Positions 1-8,154 of a DNA stretch of 64,000 bases are shown here, one piece after another. The stretch covers positions 124,001 through 188,000 of the forward strand of contig CAVSBE010000001.1 in NCBI GenBank assembly GCA_963726135.1, written 5' to 3'. This stretch comes from Bog-473 sp963726135. Lineage in GTDB: Bacteria > Actinomycetota > Acidimicrobiia > Acidimicrobiales > RAAP-2. Under the pieces are notes generated by a model that had not been told where the DNA came from, ran no database searches, and saw nothing but the letters and a program-made list of their open reading frames with translations. Both the position numbers and the translations under genes were made by a program. The stretch's first letter is position 1. Each line of letters starts with the position of its first letter.

Positions 1-21
1 TGCGATGATCTTGCGAAACAT
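1..21 (-). CDS. 5' end of a gene leaving the window
   Basis: An ATG on the minus strand (19-21) opens a frame reading MFRKIIA before the window edge. A clear Shine-Dalgarno AAGGAGA lies about 7 nt upstream, which makes a real start likely. Seven residues are too few to name a product. It lies downstream of the M56/BlaI pair on the same strand but is separated from it by about 300 nt, so it probably has its own promoter. Confidence 0.55.
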
Positions 22-322
22 GGTCTTTCTCCTTCGACTGGTGTGCGCCCCTTTGGCGCACCTGCCGCCGTTGACGGCACTCCCTACTCTGAGACCCGGA
101 TGTGAGGAGGCTGTAAGGCACGTATGAGGGAACGTGCCGCTTCCTAAGAGCAGGTGAAGAATCGGTTCCGCCGGGCGACGAGTTGATCTATTGGCCCCCC
201 ACGGGGCTGATCGTGAGGTACCCGTGGCGCCTGATTCGGTATGGGGCAGTGCAAACGCTCCGCCGACGCCTCCGCCTCCGCTCCGCGGCGGGTCCAATTG
301 TAGGAAATCTGAATCGAGAGGA
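22..322 (-). other. Intergenic leader with two adjacent hairpins
   Basis: No gene is evident. On the minus strand this would be the leader of the gene starting at 21. It contains a perfect 7-bp stem, GTGCGCC (43-49) with GGCGCAC (55-61), and immediately next to it a 5-bp stem TGCCG (63-67) with CGGCA (75-79). They end about 20 nt before the start codon, so they could influence translation. A weaker GCCCC/GGGGC stem near 194-207 may end M56 transcription. No known riboswitch was recognised. Confidence 0.3.
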
Positions 323-1237
323 CTACGAAGAAAAGAGCACGGCGAGTGGTGCAGCCACAGCCACCGTGCAGAGGAGTCCGGCCGCCATGGCCACAGACTT
401 AGAGATCCGGTCCCCACTGAGGAGCCGGTGCACGCGTATGTGGACGTCCTGTGAGGCGACGGCGAAGGCGCAGTGGGGAGGGGCGCTGGATGTGGACATA
501 GCCACGAGTGCGGACGCCAAGACCGGGGGGGCGTGCCTTCGGGCCGCATGATCGTCCGCCGCCATCTCGAGCAGACCGGCGACCGCACAAGGAGCCAGTC
601 GGGCGTAAGGAATCCACCGGAAGGGTTCGGTCAAACTCGTCATGGGTAGCATCACCAGCCCATGGCGCTCATGCGCATGTCCACGTTCGTGCTCGATGAC
701 GGCGGCCAGCTGCACCTGGTCCAGGAGTCGCATCGTGCCCGAGCTGATGACGATGCGTGGACGGATACCGGGCAGGCAATAGGCGACGGGGGAAGGGTGA
801 TCGAGCGTCAGTGTCCCCGTACGGCCCTGAGGCGGAGCGGCCAGCAGATTGAGCAAGCGGCGGTGGCGAGCTCGGGCAAGGACCGTGCGCAAAACGACGA
901 CCCCGACCACGCTGACGAGCACGACACCGACATCGGCCGCCAGCGTCAGACCCAGAGCATCGGGCAGCCCCAGTCCTTGCAGGGGGTGGCCACTGACAAT
1001 CCCCTCCCCCAGTTCACTCACGCCCCCCATGAAGCCGGCGTGAAAGCGCTCGGTGGCCACGCACAGACCCGCTCCGATCGTCGCCAGCGTGGCACTGATG
1101 CCAACGCAATGCCAAAGGGCTACCGCAGCACGTGGAGAGCGGTTGACCCAGCTGGCCCGTGCCAGCCACGTGGTGAAGGGGCACACCAACAGCACGACCA
1201 GGGCGCTCAAGATCCCCGCGTCCAGGTAGAGATTCAT
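323..1237 (-). CDS. M56 (BlaR1-like) membrane metalloprotease
   Basis: 304 residues. Several hydrophobic segments (about 5-25, 40-62, 95-120 and a C-terminal one near 280-300) flank a zinc protease core. The HExxH motif is HERGH at 183-187, and a downstream EMAADDH (Glu about 224) fits the third zinc ligand of M48/M56 enzymes. In BlaR1/MecR1 systems such a protease is paired with a BlaI-type repressor and relieves repression; that family logic is inferred here. There is no C-terminal penicillin-binding sensor domain, so the signal is unlikely to be a beta-lactam. Its start overlaps the end of the BlaI gene by 4 nt, so the two are translationally coupled. Confident on family, not on the signal sensed. 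Confidence 0.82.
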   Translation of the reverse strand: MNLYLDAGILSALVVLLVCPFTTWLARASWVNRSPRAAVALWHCVGISATLATIGAGLCVATERFHAGFMGGVSELGEGIVSGHPLQGLGLPDALGLTLAADVGVVLVSVVGVVVLRTVLARARHRRLLNLLAAPPQGRTGTLTLDHPSPVAYCLPGIRPRIVISSGTMRLLDQVQLAAVIEHERGHAHERHGLVMLPMTSLTEPFRWIPYARLAPCAVAGLLEMAADDHAARRHAPPVLASALVAMSTSSAPPHCAFAVASQDVHIRVHRLLSGDRISKSVAMAAGLLCTVAVAAPLAVLFSS

Positions 1238-1593
1238 GGCTTTTTCCTGCCGGAGTCTTCGAGCGCCTGGCGCAGGACGACGGCCTCTTCGGGGCTGACC
1301 ACCTCGGCGAAGCGTACGAGGACCGCCTGTCGGTCCTGGGCACTCCCGAGCGCTTCGACCATGAGCTCGGCCATATAGGTCTCCCGGCTGGCGGTGGCGG
1401 CGAAACGATGCGCCTTTCCCTCGGTGGTCCGCTCGACCAGGTTCTTGCGGCGCAGACGCTCGAGGATGGTGAGCACCGTGGTGTACGCACGGTCGGGCAG
1501 CTCATCGGCGACCTGGCGACCCGTCAGTGGCGTTCCCATGGAGACCCAGAGGACGTCCATCACCTTTCGTTCCAGTTCACCCAGCCCAGCCAT
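1234..1593 (-). CDS. BlaI/MecI/CopY-family repressor
   Basis: 119 residues with the typical BlaI layout: an N-terminal winged helix (MAGLGELERKVMDVLW, then TGRQVADEL and TTVLTILERLRRKNLV) and a C-terminal dimer region (SPEEAVVLRQALED). The length matches the family. The ATG has a good SD (AAGGGAGA, 4 nt away). It forms an operon with the M56 protease and is divergent from ctaG, with an inverted repeat between them that probably is its operator. Homologues respond to beta-lactams, copper (CopY) or respiratory stress. The CtaG/Sco neighbours suggest a copper or oxidase-related signal, which is inference. Confidence 0.88.
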   Translation of the reverse strand: MAGLGELERKVMDVLWVSMGTPLTGRQVADELPDRAYTTVLTILERLRRKNLVERTTEGKAHRFAATASRETYMAELMVEALGSAQDRQAVLVRFAEVVSPEEAVVLRQALEDSGRKKP

Positions 1594-1640
1594 GGTCTCC
1601 CTTCTACCGCAACTCCCTCGCCACGGCCATCAGAGCTCGG

Positions 1641-1668
1641 TTGACTGGGATTCTACACAGCGTAGTAG
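1641..1668 (+). promoter_or_regulatory. Divergent promoter with BlaI-type operator
   Basis: TTGACT (1641-1646) followed after 16 nt by TAGTAG (1663-1668) forms a plausible sigma-A promoter for ctaG. The inverted repeat CTAC-ACAGC-GTAG (1653-1665) lies inside it. On the minus strand TAGAAT (1655-1650) could be the -10 of the BlaI gene, so one bound repressor could close both promoters. The repeat matches that at 5741-5755 and resembles known TACTAC/GTAGTA BlaI operators. Confidence 0.55.
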
Positions 1669-1682
1669 TACGTTCCCATGCC

Positions 1683-2594
1683 GTGATCGCCGCCCTCTAC
1701 GACGCGCCGCTCCCTCCTTTGCGGGGCTCCGAATTCACCTCCACCCAGTTCGACTTCGTCCCGGTGGCGATGATCCTGGTGGCGCTGGCCCTCTACCTCT
1801 GGGGGGTGCGACGCAGCAACGCACTGCACCCGCGTCACCCGTGGCCGGTCGGCAAAACGGTGGCCTTCATCGGCGCGCTGATCACGACAGGGGTGGCCAT
1901 CTTCAGCTTCGTGGGCGTCTACGACGGGGAGCTCTTCTGGGACCACATGGTCCAGCACATCCTCCTGATCATGGTGGCCGCTCCGCTCTTCGCCATCTCC
2001 TCACCCCTCGACCTGGCCTGGCGCTCCACCACAGGCACCGCCCACATCGTGGTGACCGAGGTGCTGCGTTCCAGGATGGCCAAGTTCCTGGGCCATCCCG
2101 CCGTCGCCTTCGTCCTCTACGCCGTGCTGATCCCGATCACGCACCTGACCGTTTGGTACAACTACACGCTCACGCACGAGAGCGTGCACAACGCCGAGCA
2201 TCTGGCCTTCCTGGTCGTTGGCTACCTGTTCTGGCGCCAGATCTTTGGCTCGGACCCCAACTGCTACCGCCTGCACCCGGCCCTGCAGTTCTTCTACCTG
2301 TTCCTGGCTATCCCAATCGACACCTTCACCGGGTTGTCGCTGGCCGGGACCTCCCACGAGATCTTCCCGGCCTACTTCGCCACCCACCGCAGCTGGGGTC
2401 CCTCCTACGTCGTCGACCTCCATGTGGGCGGCGACATCATGTGGGTCGTCGGCGACACCCTGATGCTCTGGCCCATGATCCCGGTGGCGCTGCGCTGGAT
2501 GCGCATGGATGAGCGCAAGGCAGTGCGCATCGACCGCGAGCTCAACGCCTCGGGCACCTTCCAGCTCGTAGGTGACGGTGAGACGGCGTTGTGA
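1683..2594 (+). CDS. ctaG: CtaG-type cytochrome c oxidase assembly membrane protein
   Basis: Multi-pass membrane protein of about 303 residues from GTG 1683. The signature FWDHMVQHILLIMVAAP with paired histidines is characteristic of the caa3_CtaG family, which is needed for copper delivery to or assembly of heme-copper oxidases. About seven hydrophobic segments are visible. The frame is open upstream to 1527, but that part overlaps the BlaI gene and promoter. GTG 1683 lies about 10 nt after the predicted -10, suggesting a very short or no leader. The stop overlaps the sco gene start (GTGA), so they are coupled. Probably repressed by the divergent BlaI. Confidence 0.82.
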   Translation: MIAALYDAPLPPLRGSEFTSTQFDFVPVAMILVALALYLWGVRRSNALHPRHPWPVGKTVAFIGALITTGVAIFSFVGVYDGELFWDHMVQHILLIMVAAPLFAISSPLDLAWRSTTGTAHIVVTEVLRSRMAKFLGHPAVAFVLYAVLIPITHLTVWYNYTLTHESVHNAEHLAFLVVGYLFWRQIFGSDPNCYRLHPALQFFYLFLAIPIDTFTGLSLAGTSHEIFPAYFATHRSWGPSYVVDLHVGGDIMWVVGDTLMLWPMIPVALRWMRMDERKAVRIDRELNASGTFQLVGDGETAL

Positions 2595-3388
2595 AGCGCC
2601 GTCTGTTGCCGAGAGCATGCGCCAGCAGCCACGTCATCCCGAGGTCACTGGCGCTCTTGGCCGCACTGCTCTGCGTCTCGCCGGCGTTGGTGGCGTGCGG
2701 GAGTTCGGCTGGTGATCCGCCGCCACCTCCCGCCAGCCAGGGCATCGTGCAGAACCGGGCGATTCCCAGCATCCCCTTGACCTCGTCCTCGGGCGCTGCG
2801 ACATCTCTCGCCGCCTACCGGGGCAAATACGTCGTCATGGCACCTTTCCTGAGCCTGTGTCAAGACGAGTGCCCTCTCGTCACCGGTGCCTTCATCGCCC
2901 TCCAGCGCGACGTCAACGCCGCCGGCCTCGGCGCGAAAGTGGTCTTCATGGAGATCACCGTCGACCCCGGACGTGACACCCCGGCCCGGCTCACCGCGTA
3001 CTCAAAGGAGTTCGGTGCCAATTGGCCCATGCAGACGGGAACGCCGACCAACCTGGACGCACTCTGGAAGTACCTCGGGGTCTCGGTGCAGATCGTCCCC
3101 GAGGAGCAACCCGCGAAAACCGACTGGCTCACCGGTGAGCCGCTCACCTACGACGTCAATCACACTGACGGCTACTTCCTCATCGACCCCTCCGGTCACG
3201 TGCGGTTCAGCGATTCGAATCCGCCCAATCTGCGCGGACACCTGGACCAGAGCCTGTCGAACCTGCTCAACGGCGGCGGCCTGCACAACCTCGACCACCA
3301 GGCCAACCCCAACTGGACACTCACCGATGCGCTGCACTCCATCAGCTGGCTGGTGGGACAGAACATCCCCGGGGGAGCGAGCACCTAG
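2591..3388 (+). CDS. SCO1/SenC-family copper chaperone lipoprotein
   Basis: 265 residues. An N-terminal hydrophobic segment ends in the lipobox LVAC (Cys36), so it is probably a lipoprotein outside the membrane. The thioredoxin-like domain carries the SCO copper site: CQDEC (Cys90 and Cys94, CxxxC) and a distal histidine in VNHTDG (His191). Sco proteins load the CuA site of cytochrome oxidase subunit II or act as thiol reductants. The gene starts at GTG 2591, overlapping the ctaG stop by 4 nt. A C-terminal tail of about 50 residues beyond the fold is not explained. Confidence 0.88.
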   Translation: MKRRLLPRACASSHVIPRSLALLAALLCVSPALVACGSSAGDPPPPPASQGIVQNRAIPSIPLTSSSGAATSLAAYRGKYVVMAPFLSLCQDECPLVTGAFIALQRDVNAAGLGAKVVFMEITVDPGRDTPARLTAYSKEFGANWPMQTGTPTNLDALWKYLGVSVQIVPEEQPAKTDWLTGEPLTYDVNHTDGYFLIDPSGHVRFSDSNPPNLRGHLDQSLSNLLNGGGLHNLDHQANPNWTLTDALHSISWLVGQNIPGGAST

Positions 3389-3493
3389 TGGTGGTCGAAT
3401 GCGACGCAGGACATCTGTGGACGACGCCGTGTCGTACGAGCTGAGGGGGCTCCGATGATCTGGACGAACCCAACACCTAGAGGGGACTGAGCC

Positions 3494-5476
3494 ATGGCAA
3501 CACTCATTGAGGAATCGGAAGCAACCGAGCCCCCGGTCGCCAGACGACACAGGGACTTCCGCCTGGTGCGGACACAGCGCGTGCTCCAGATCATCTTGGG
3601 CTTGTTCTGGATCCTCGACGCCGGCCTGCAGTTCCAGCCGTACATGTTCGGCAGTGGCTTCACCACGACCTACCTCCTGAACAATGCACACAATCAGCCC
3701 GACATCGTTCGGTGGATCATCATCAACGTCGGCAACTTCGTGGGGCCCCATGTGGCCGTCTGGAACACCTTCTTCGCCCTGATCCAGGTGGCGATAGGAG
3801 TGGGATTGCTGTTCCGCCTGACCGTGCGACCGGCGCTCGTCGTGTCGTTTTTCTGGGCCTTCGGCGTCTGGTTCTTCGGGGAAGGCCTTGGCCAACTCTT
3901 CACCGGATCGGCGTCCGCCCTCACCGGCGCACCGGGTTCGGTGTTCCTTTACGGACTCATCGGGCTGATGGCCTGGCCTCGGTCAGCTCCCAGCGAGGAC
4001 GACGAGGAGACGGAACCGAGCGTTGGCATCGCGTCCTCGGCCGCGGGACAGGGCATCGGTGGAGCGACAACGCCCCTGCTGGTGTGGTGCGGCTACTGGT
4101 CGCTGGCGGCGATCCTGTTCCTGCTGCCGAACAACCGAACCCCTACGTCGGTCTCGAGCGCCATCACGGGCATGTCGCCGGGCGAGCCGAACGCGTATTC
4201 CCACTTTCTCAACAGCTTCGGTAGCCATTTCGGCAGTGGCGGTGTCTGGACCACCTGGTTGCTGGCCATCGGCTCGCTGATCGTCGGGTTCGGGCCCCTC
4301 GTGTTCCGCCATCCGACCCCGTTCCTTGCCGCCGGTGGCCTCTTGGCCACCTTCTTCTGGGTCAGCGGCCAGGGACTTGGTGGCATCTTCACCGGCTCGG
4401 GCACCGACCCGAACTCTGGGCCCATTGTCGTGCTGCTGGCCTTGGCCATGGTGCCGGCCGTGCTGCCGGATCCGGCGACCTGGCTCTCTCCGTTCTCGAC
4501 CGCGCTCTTTCGCTATCCCGTGCTTGTGCTGGGAGGCGTGGTGGCCCTGGTGGCCGGTCTGTTCCTCAGCGCCGTCTATCCGGTCGCCGCCCAGGAGTCG
4601 ACTGGCACAGCCATGGCCGGAATGACCGGGATGTCCGGGTCAACGTCAGGTTCGAGCGGAGGGTCTGCGACCACTGCCACCTGTACGAGGGGGAACAACG
4701 GCTCGACGAGGTCTGGCCTGGACGTGACGAACACCCCGAACATGTCGATGGGTGGGCCTAACGCGATCATGAACATGAACGGCGCCGATGCCAGCGCGGC
4801 GGCCGGGCTGAACACGGTCAAGGCCAACTGGCACTACACCGGCGCCGCGCTGCCGACGACTCTCGCCCAGGAGCTCTTGGCCCAAGGCGCCAACGGGCCC
4901 ACCGACATCCACATGGCTGCGACCGGATGTGCGTCGGAGCCCACGTTCTCCCAGCAGATCAACGCCACCCAGTACGTGCAGAACACGACTGAGGCGGCGG
5001 CACGCTACGCGAACCCCTCCGAGGCAATGGCTGCCGGCTACGTACCGGTCTCACCGACGACCTACCCGGTCGTCTACTACGTCAACCCGACCATCGTCGC
5101 CGCCAACGCGGCCGCCAAGAAAACCCTCGATCCCACCTCGGTCGACGGGCTGGTCTATGCCCAGACGCCGGCAGGAACCGAGGTGCTGGCGGCCGCAATG
5201 TACGTCGCGCCAAGCACCCTGACCACACCGCCGATGCCCTACGGCTCCCTGGTCCAGTGGCATCAGCGCACCGCCGTATGCGGACCGTCCACTGCAGCAG
5301 TCGGCGCTGCTTTTCAGATCACGGGCACGGTCCCGTGCGCGCAAGGCACTGTCCAGAAGCCGACGCCGTACGTGACGATGGTGTGGCAGGTGCCCGTGGC
5401 TGGGGGACCCTTGGCCATCCAACCGCCAGACATCCAAATCGTTGAGGCCTCGGTGATGGCCACATCGGGTTCCTAA
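3494..5476 (+). CDS. Multi-pass membrane protein with Met-rich extracytoplasmic domain
   Basis: 660 residues; function not recognised. The first about 360 residues form a polytopic membrane region with two similar halves: the motif FGEGLGQLFTG...GAPG recurs as SGQGLGGIFTGSG...NSGP. The protein at 5783-6805 has the same two-part plan, so they are paralogues. A linker rich in Met, Gly and Ser (MAGMTGMSG, NMSMGG, MNMNG) leads into a C-terminal domain of about 250 residues, predicted outside the cell, with several cysteines. Met-rich stretches next to CtaG and Sco suggest copper handling, but no catalytic motif is visible. ATG 3494 has an AGGGGA SD 8 nt upstream. A DoxX-like fold is possible but unproven. 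Confidence 0.7.
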   Translation: MATLIEESEATEPPVARRHRDFRLVRTQRVLQIILGLFWILDAGLQFQPYMFGSGFTTTYLLNNAHNQPDIVRWIIINVGNFVGPHVAVWNTFFALIQVAIGVGLLFRLTVRPALVVSFFWAFGVWFFGEGLGQLFTGSASALTGAPGSVFLYGLIGLMAWPRSAPSEDDEETEPSVGIASSAAGQGIGGATTPLLVWCGYWSLAAILFLLPNNRTPTSVSSAITGMSPGEPNAYSHFLNSFGSHFGSGGVWTTWLLAIGSLIVGFGPLVFRHPTPFLAAGGLLATFFWVSGQGLGGIFTGSGTDPNSGPIVVLLALAMVPAVLPDPATWLSPFSTALFRYPVLVLGGVVALVAGLFLSAVYPVAAQESTGTAMAGMTGMSGSTSGSSGGSATTATCTRGNNGSTRSGLDVTNTPNMSMGGPNAIMNMNGADASAAAGLNTVKANWHYTGAALPTTLAQELLAQGANGPTDIHMAATGCASEPTFSQQINATQYVQNTTEAAARYANPSEAMAAGYVPVSPTTYPVVYYVNPTIVAANAAAKKTLDPTSVDGLVYAQTPAGTEVLAAAMYVAPSTLTTPPMPYGSLVQWHQRTAVCGPSTAAVGAAFQITGTVPCAQGTVQKPTPYVTMVWQVPVAGGPLAIQPPDIQIVEASVMATSGS

Positions 5477-5507
5477 TGGTCCCAATCGACACCGGCTCGG
5501 AGTGTGG

Positions 5508-5524
5508 TAGGGGTGCCCCCCCTA
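5508..5524 (+). terminator. Possible terminator hairpin
   Basis: TAGGGG (5508-5513) pairs with CCCCTA (5519-5524) around a 5-nt loop, about 32 nt after the stop of the 660-residue membrane protein. There is no U tract, as is often the case in high-GC actinobacteria, so this is tentative. Confidence 0.3.
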
Positions 5525-5740
5525 ATTCTCTGCGCCGCCCCAGTCCGGGACCGTGCACGGGCGGCTGGGACCGCTCAGGTCTCGGTTACCACCTCACAGA
5601 CATCGACCTTGCACAACGCGGCACCACCGGACCGCGGCTTGAGCTGTCTGCTCGTGAGCAACGAGGGCGGCGGCGAGTGACTCATTCAAGCGGGAAGCGA
5701 CCGCCTTGACGGATGCCAGCCGAGTCAGCAAACTCTCACT

Positions 5741-5755
5741 ACTACGGGATGTAGT
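5741..5755 (+). promoter_or_regulatory. Second BlaI-type operator (ACTAC-N5-GTAGT)
   Basis: A perfect inverted repeat, ACTAC GGGAT GTAGT, lies 27 nt before the next start codon. TTGACG (5706-5711) with a weak -10 near 5729 would place transcription start inside the repeat. It has the same half-sites and spacing as the element at 1653-1665, so both promoters are probably controlled by the same repressor or by both BlaI proteins. Confidence 0.55.
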
Positions 5756-5782
5756 CAGACCGTGTGAGGAGAGTTCTTGGAG

Positions 5783-6805
5783 ATGGCGGAGACGATCGGC
5801 AGAGCGTCCGCAGCGCTTGCTCGTCCAAGATCCGCCGTGGCAACGACGAACGGCCAGGTCTGGACCCGACCGGACGATCGGAGGATGCTCCAACTGGTGC
5901 TTGCCACCGTCTGGCTCTTGGACGGGATTCTGCAGCTCCAGTCGTTCTTCTTTTCGAAGAGTTTTGGTCTTCAGATGATCTCCGGGATGTCGTCGGGTAA
6001 TCCGTCGGTCATCGCCCGTCCCATCAGTTGGTCCGGGTCGATCATCGGTCACCATGCGGTGTTCACCGATGCGGTCTTTGCTCTGGTGCAGTGTGGCATC
6101 GGGCTCGCCATCGCATGGCGCCCAACGGTGAGGATTGGGCTGGGAGTTTCCATTGCATGGGCGGTCGGCGTGTGGTGGGTCGGCGAGGCACTCGGTGGGG
6201 TACTCAACGGCACCGCCAACCCTGTCAATGGGGCGCCAGGAGCGGTCATCATCTACGCATTGTTGGCGGTGCTGCTATGGCCGACCGGCCGAACCGAAGA
6301 GCAGGCGCCTTTCATGGCGGCACGGACGGTGGGGGCGCCGATTGCCAAAGGACTGTGGCTGGTGCTGTGGGGATCACTCGCTTACTTCGCGGTGCAAGGT
6401 GCCAACCGCTCGTCGCAAGGCCTACACAACTTGCTCCATTCGGAGGCCAACGGCGAGCCAGGGTGGGTGGCATGGATCGATCACCACGCCGCCAATCTGG
6501 TCGACCACAGAGGTCTCGCGGTCACCGTGGTGCTGTCTCTCCTGCTGGTCGTCGTCGCGGTCGGCACGTACTTACCGCCGTCGCTCGCAAATGGGTCGGT
6601 GGTCTTGGCCGCGGCTGTTAGCGCCGTACTTTGGGTCGTCGGGGAGAACTTCGGGGCGCTCTTCACCAATGGGGCGACTGACGTGAACTCCGGCCCGCTG
6701 CTGATATTGCTAGCCGTCGCCTACTGGAGATGGTCACCGACCCTTTCTCTAAGTCCAACACCGGCAGTCACCGATGGATCGGTACTGAGCGTCGGAGGAG
6801 CTTGA
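5783..6805 (+). CDS. Polytopic membrane protein, paralogue of the 3494-5476 product
   Basis: About 340 residues. The motifs VGEALGGVLNG...GAPG and VGENFGALFTNG...NSGP align with those in the two halves of the 660-residue neighbour, but this protein lacks the Met-rich extracellular domain. Eight or more hydrophobic segments are visible. ATG 5783 is preferred because GAGGAGAG lies about 9 nt upstream; an in-frame TTG at 5777 is too close to that SD. It follows the second operator and leads an operon with the DUF5134-like gene, separated by 1 nt. The function is unknown; a role in metal or oxidase assembly is inferred from context only. Confidence 0.7.
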   Translation: MAETIGRASAALARPRSAVATTNGQVWTRPDDRRMLQLVLATVWLLDGILQLQSFFFSKSFGLQMISGMSSGNPSVIARPISWSGSIIGHHAVFTDAVFALVQCGIGLAIAWRPTVRIGLGVSIAWAVGVWWVGEALGGVLNGTANPVNGAPGAVIIYALLAVLLWPTGRTEEQAPFMAARTVGAPIAKGLWLVLWGSLAYFAVQGANRSSQGLHNLLHSEANGEPGWVAWIDHHAANLVDHRGLAVTVVLSLLLVVVAVGTYLPPSLANGSVVLAAAVSAVLWVVGENFGALFTNGATDVNSGPLLILLAVAYWRWSPTLSLSPTPAVTDGSVLSVGGA

Positions 6806-6806
6806 T

Positions 6807-7535
6807 TTGTCGAATCCGGGCTGGTTGAACGGAATCTTCGCCGGACTGATGTTGATCGTGGCTGCCTATAGCGTCGGGCGCTTGGTGGCTGCTCCGGCGT
6901 GGTCGCGACCCATCCACCGCGATGTCGACGTTGCCCACGTGTTCATGGGGACGGCGATGGCCGGCATGCTCGTCGCAGACCTCAATCCGATCCCAAGCGG
7001 AGTGTGGGAATTCGTGTTCTCCGCACTTGCCGTCTGGTTCGTGTGGAGGTGCTACCAGTTCCTTGTTAATCCAGGCAGCGAGACGCACTACCACGAACAC
7101 GTCCACCGACTCTCACGTCGAGTCATCCACCTCGTCATGTCCCTGGCCATGCTCTACATGTATATGGCAATGGTCCCGTCCGAAGCCAGGTCCGGAGGCA
7201 GCATGGCGATGGGAGCTGCGACCGGAACGACGGCAAACTTCGCCCTCTTGCCAGCGCTCTTTGTGCTTGCACTGGCTGTGTCCGCGATCTGGCAGTTGGA
7301 CGCGATCGGACGCTTCTCGTCATCCGCTCGACCAATTCGGCAGAGCCCCGCCCTTTCTACGGTCGGCGGTTCGCCAAGTTCCAGCGAAGGGGAGAAGGTG
7401 AGCGAGGTGCCGATCGATGGCCCCGCTTTCGATAGCAATGCAGAACCGCCAGCGTGGCTAGCGCCTCGGCTTGAGGCGGGTTCACACATTGTCATGTGCG
7501 TCACCATGGCCTACATGCTGATTCTGATGCTCTGA
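6807..7535 (+). CDS. DUF5134-like membrane protein
   Basis: 242 residues. About five membrane segments, an HMGT-like pattern (HVFMGTAMAGML) and a histidine cluster HYHEHVH fit the actinobacterial DUF5134 family, whose role is unknown. A further Met-rich stretch (SMAMG, LYMYMAMV) and the histidines are compatible with metal binding. TTG 6807 is used because GGAGGAG lies about 6 nt before it; it follows the preceding stop by one base. A Ser-rich soluble loop near 170-220 interrupts the last two membrane segments. It is followed 7 nt later by the second BlaI gene. Confidence 0.68.
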   Translation: MSNPGWLNGIFAGLMLIVAAYSVGRLVAAPAWSRPIHRDVDVAHVFMGTAMAGMLVADLNPIPSGVWEFVFSALAVWFVWRCYQFLVNPGSETHYHEHVHRLSRRVIHLVMSLAMLYMYMAMVPSEARSGGSMAMGAATGTTANFALLPALFVLALAVSAIWQLDAIGRFSSSARPIRQSPALSTVGGSPSSSEGEKVSEVPIDGPAFDSNAEPPAWLAPRLEAGSHIVMCVTMAYMLILML

Positions 7536-7542
7536 AAGTCTC

Positions 7543-8004
7543 ATGCCACCACATTCACCAGCGATTGCGATGTCGACTTGTGACAATCCACTGTGCGCGT
7601 GTGATCCCTGCACGTGTGACGACTGCAACTGTGGCGCAGCCAGGCTGGGAGCATTCGAACGCCGGGTAATGGAAATTCTGTGGGAGGATCCGGTTAGGGA
7701 GTTCACGGTGCGCGACGTGGCCGCCGCGCTTCCCGAGTACGCCTACACGACACATGCCACCGTGCTCGACCGGCTGGTTAATAAAGGATTGGTACGGCGG
7801 AGGAAGGAAGGGCGGGTTGTCCACTTCGCCGCCATTGGCACCGGAAGCATGCACTCCGCCGTTCTGATGTACCAGGCTCTAACCGCAGGTCCTGATACTA
7901 ACGGTACCCTTGTTCGATTCGCTGAGACTATTTCGCCCTCGGAAGCTGCCGTGCTACGCCGCGCACTCAATACCCTTGGACGCAAGGCACGAAGGGAGGG
8001 CTGA
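7543..8004 (+). CDS. BlaI/CopY-family repressor with Cys-rich N-terminus
   Basis: 153 residues. Residues about 32-150 are an ordinary BlaI protein (LGAFERRVMEILWE, then VRDVAAAL, TTHATVLDRLVNKGLV and SPSEAAVLRRAL). In front is an extra segment with seven cysteines at 13, 18, 20, 23, 25, 28 and 30 in CxC and CxxC pairs, resembling a small metallothionein knuckle. Enterococcal CopY binds Cu/Zn through a CxCxxxxCxC motif at its C-terminus, so a metal-sensing role is a reasonable inference. Met10 is an alternative start and keeps all cysteines. The gene is in the 5783 operon and could autoregulate through the operator at 5741. Confidence 0.82.
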   Translation: MPPHSPAIAMSTCDNPLCACDPCTCDDCNCGAARLGAFERRVMEILWEDPVREFTVRDVAAALPEYAYTTHATVLDRLVNKGLVRRRKEGRVVHFAAIGTGSMHSAVLMYQALTAGPDTNGTLVRFAETISPSEAAVLRRALNTLGRKARREG

Positions 8005-8120
8005 TGACGACTGCGGACCAACTTGCTCGCAGCCAGTCGGACGCGGCCTATTGCAGGTCAAAGGAGGCTGATCAGCCCCGCACCGTCCCGGCAGCGAACT
8101 GGGACATCCCTATTCGATGA
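8004..8120 (+). CDS. Possible 38-residue small protein coupled to BlaI
   Basis: ATG 8004 overlaps the TGA of the upstream repressor gene (TGATG) and is preceded by the strong SD GAAGGGAGGG. The frame encodes MTTADQLARSQSDAAYCRSK and ends at TGA 8118. It has no membrane segment and one cysteine. The good SD and stop-start overlap support translation, but it may be the remnant of a longer gene, for example a lost partner protease. Confidence 0.35.
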   Translation: MTTADQLARSQSDAAYCRSKEADQPRTVPAANWDIPIR

Positions 8121-8154
8121 CCTTGGACATGCGAATCAGGGCGCATTCCGCCTC

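Noticed and set aside
323..1593. Beta-lactam resistance (BlaR1-BlaI) role
   Set aside because: The M56 protein lacks a penicillin-binding sensor domain and no beta-lactamase gene is nearby.
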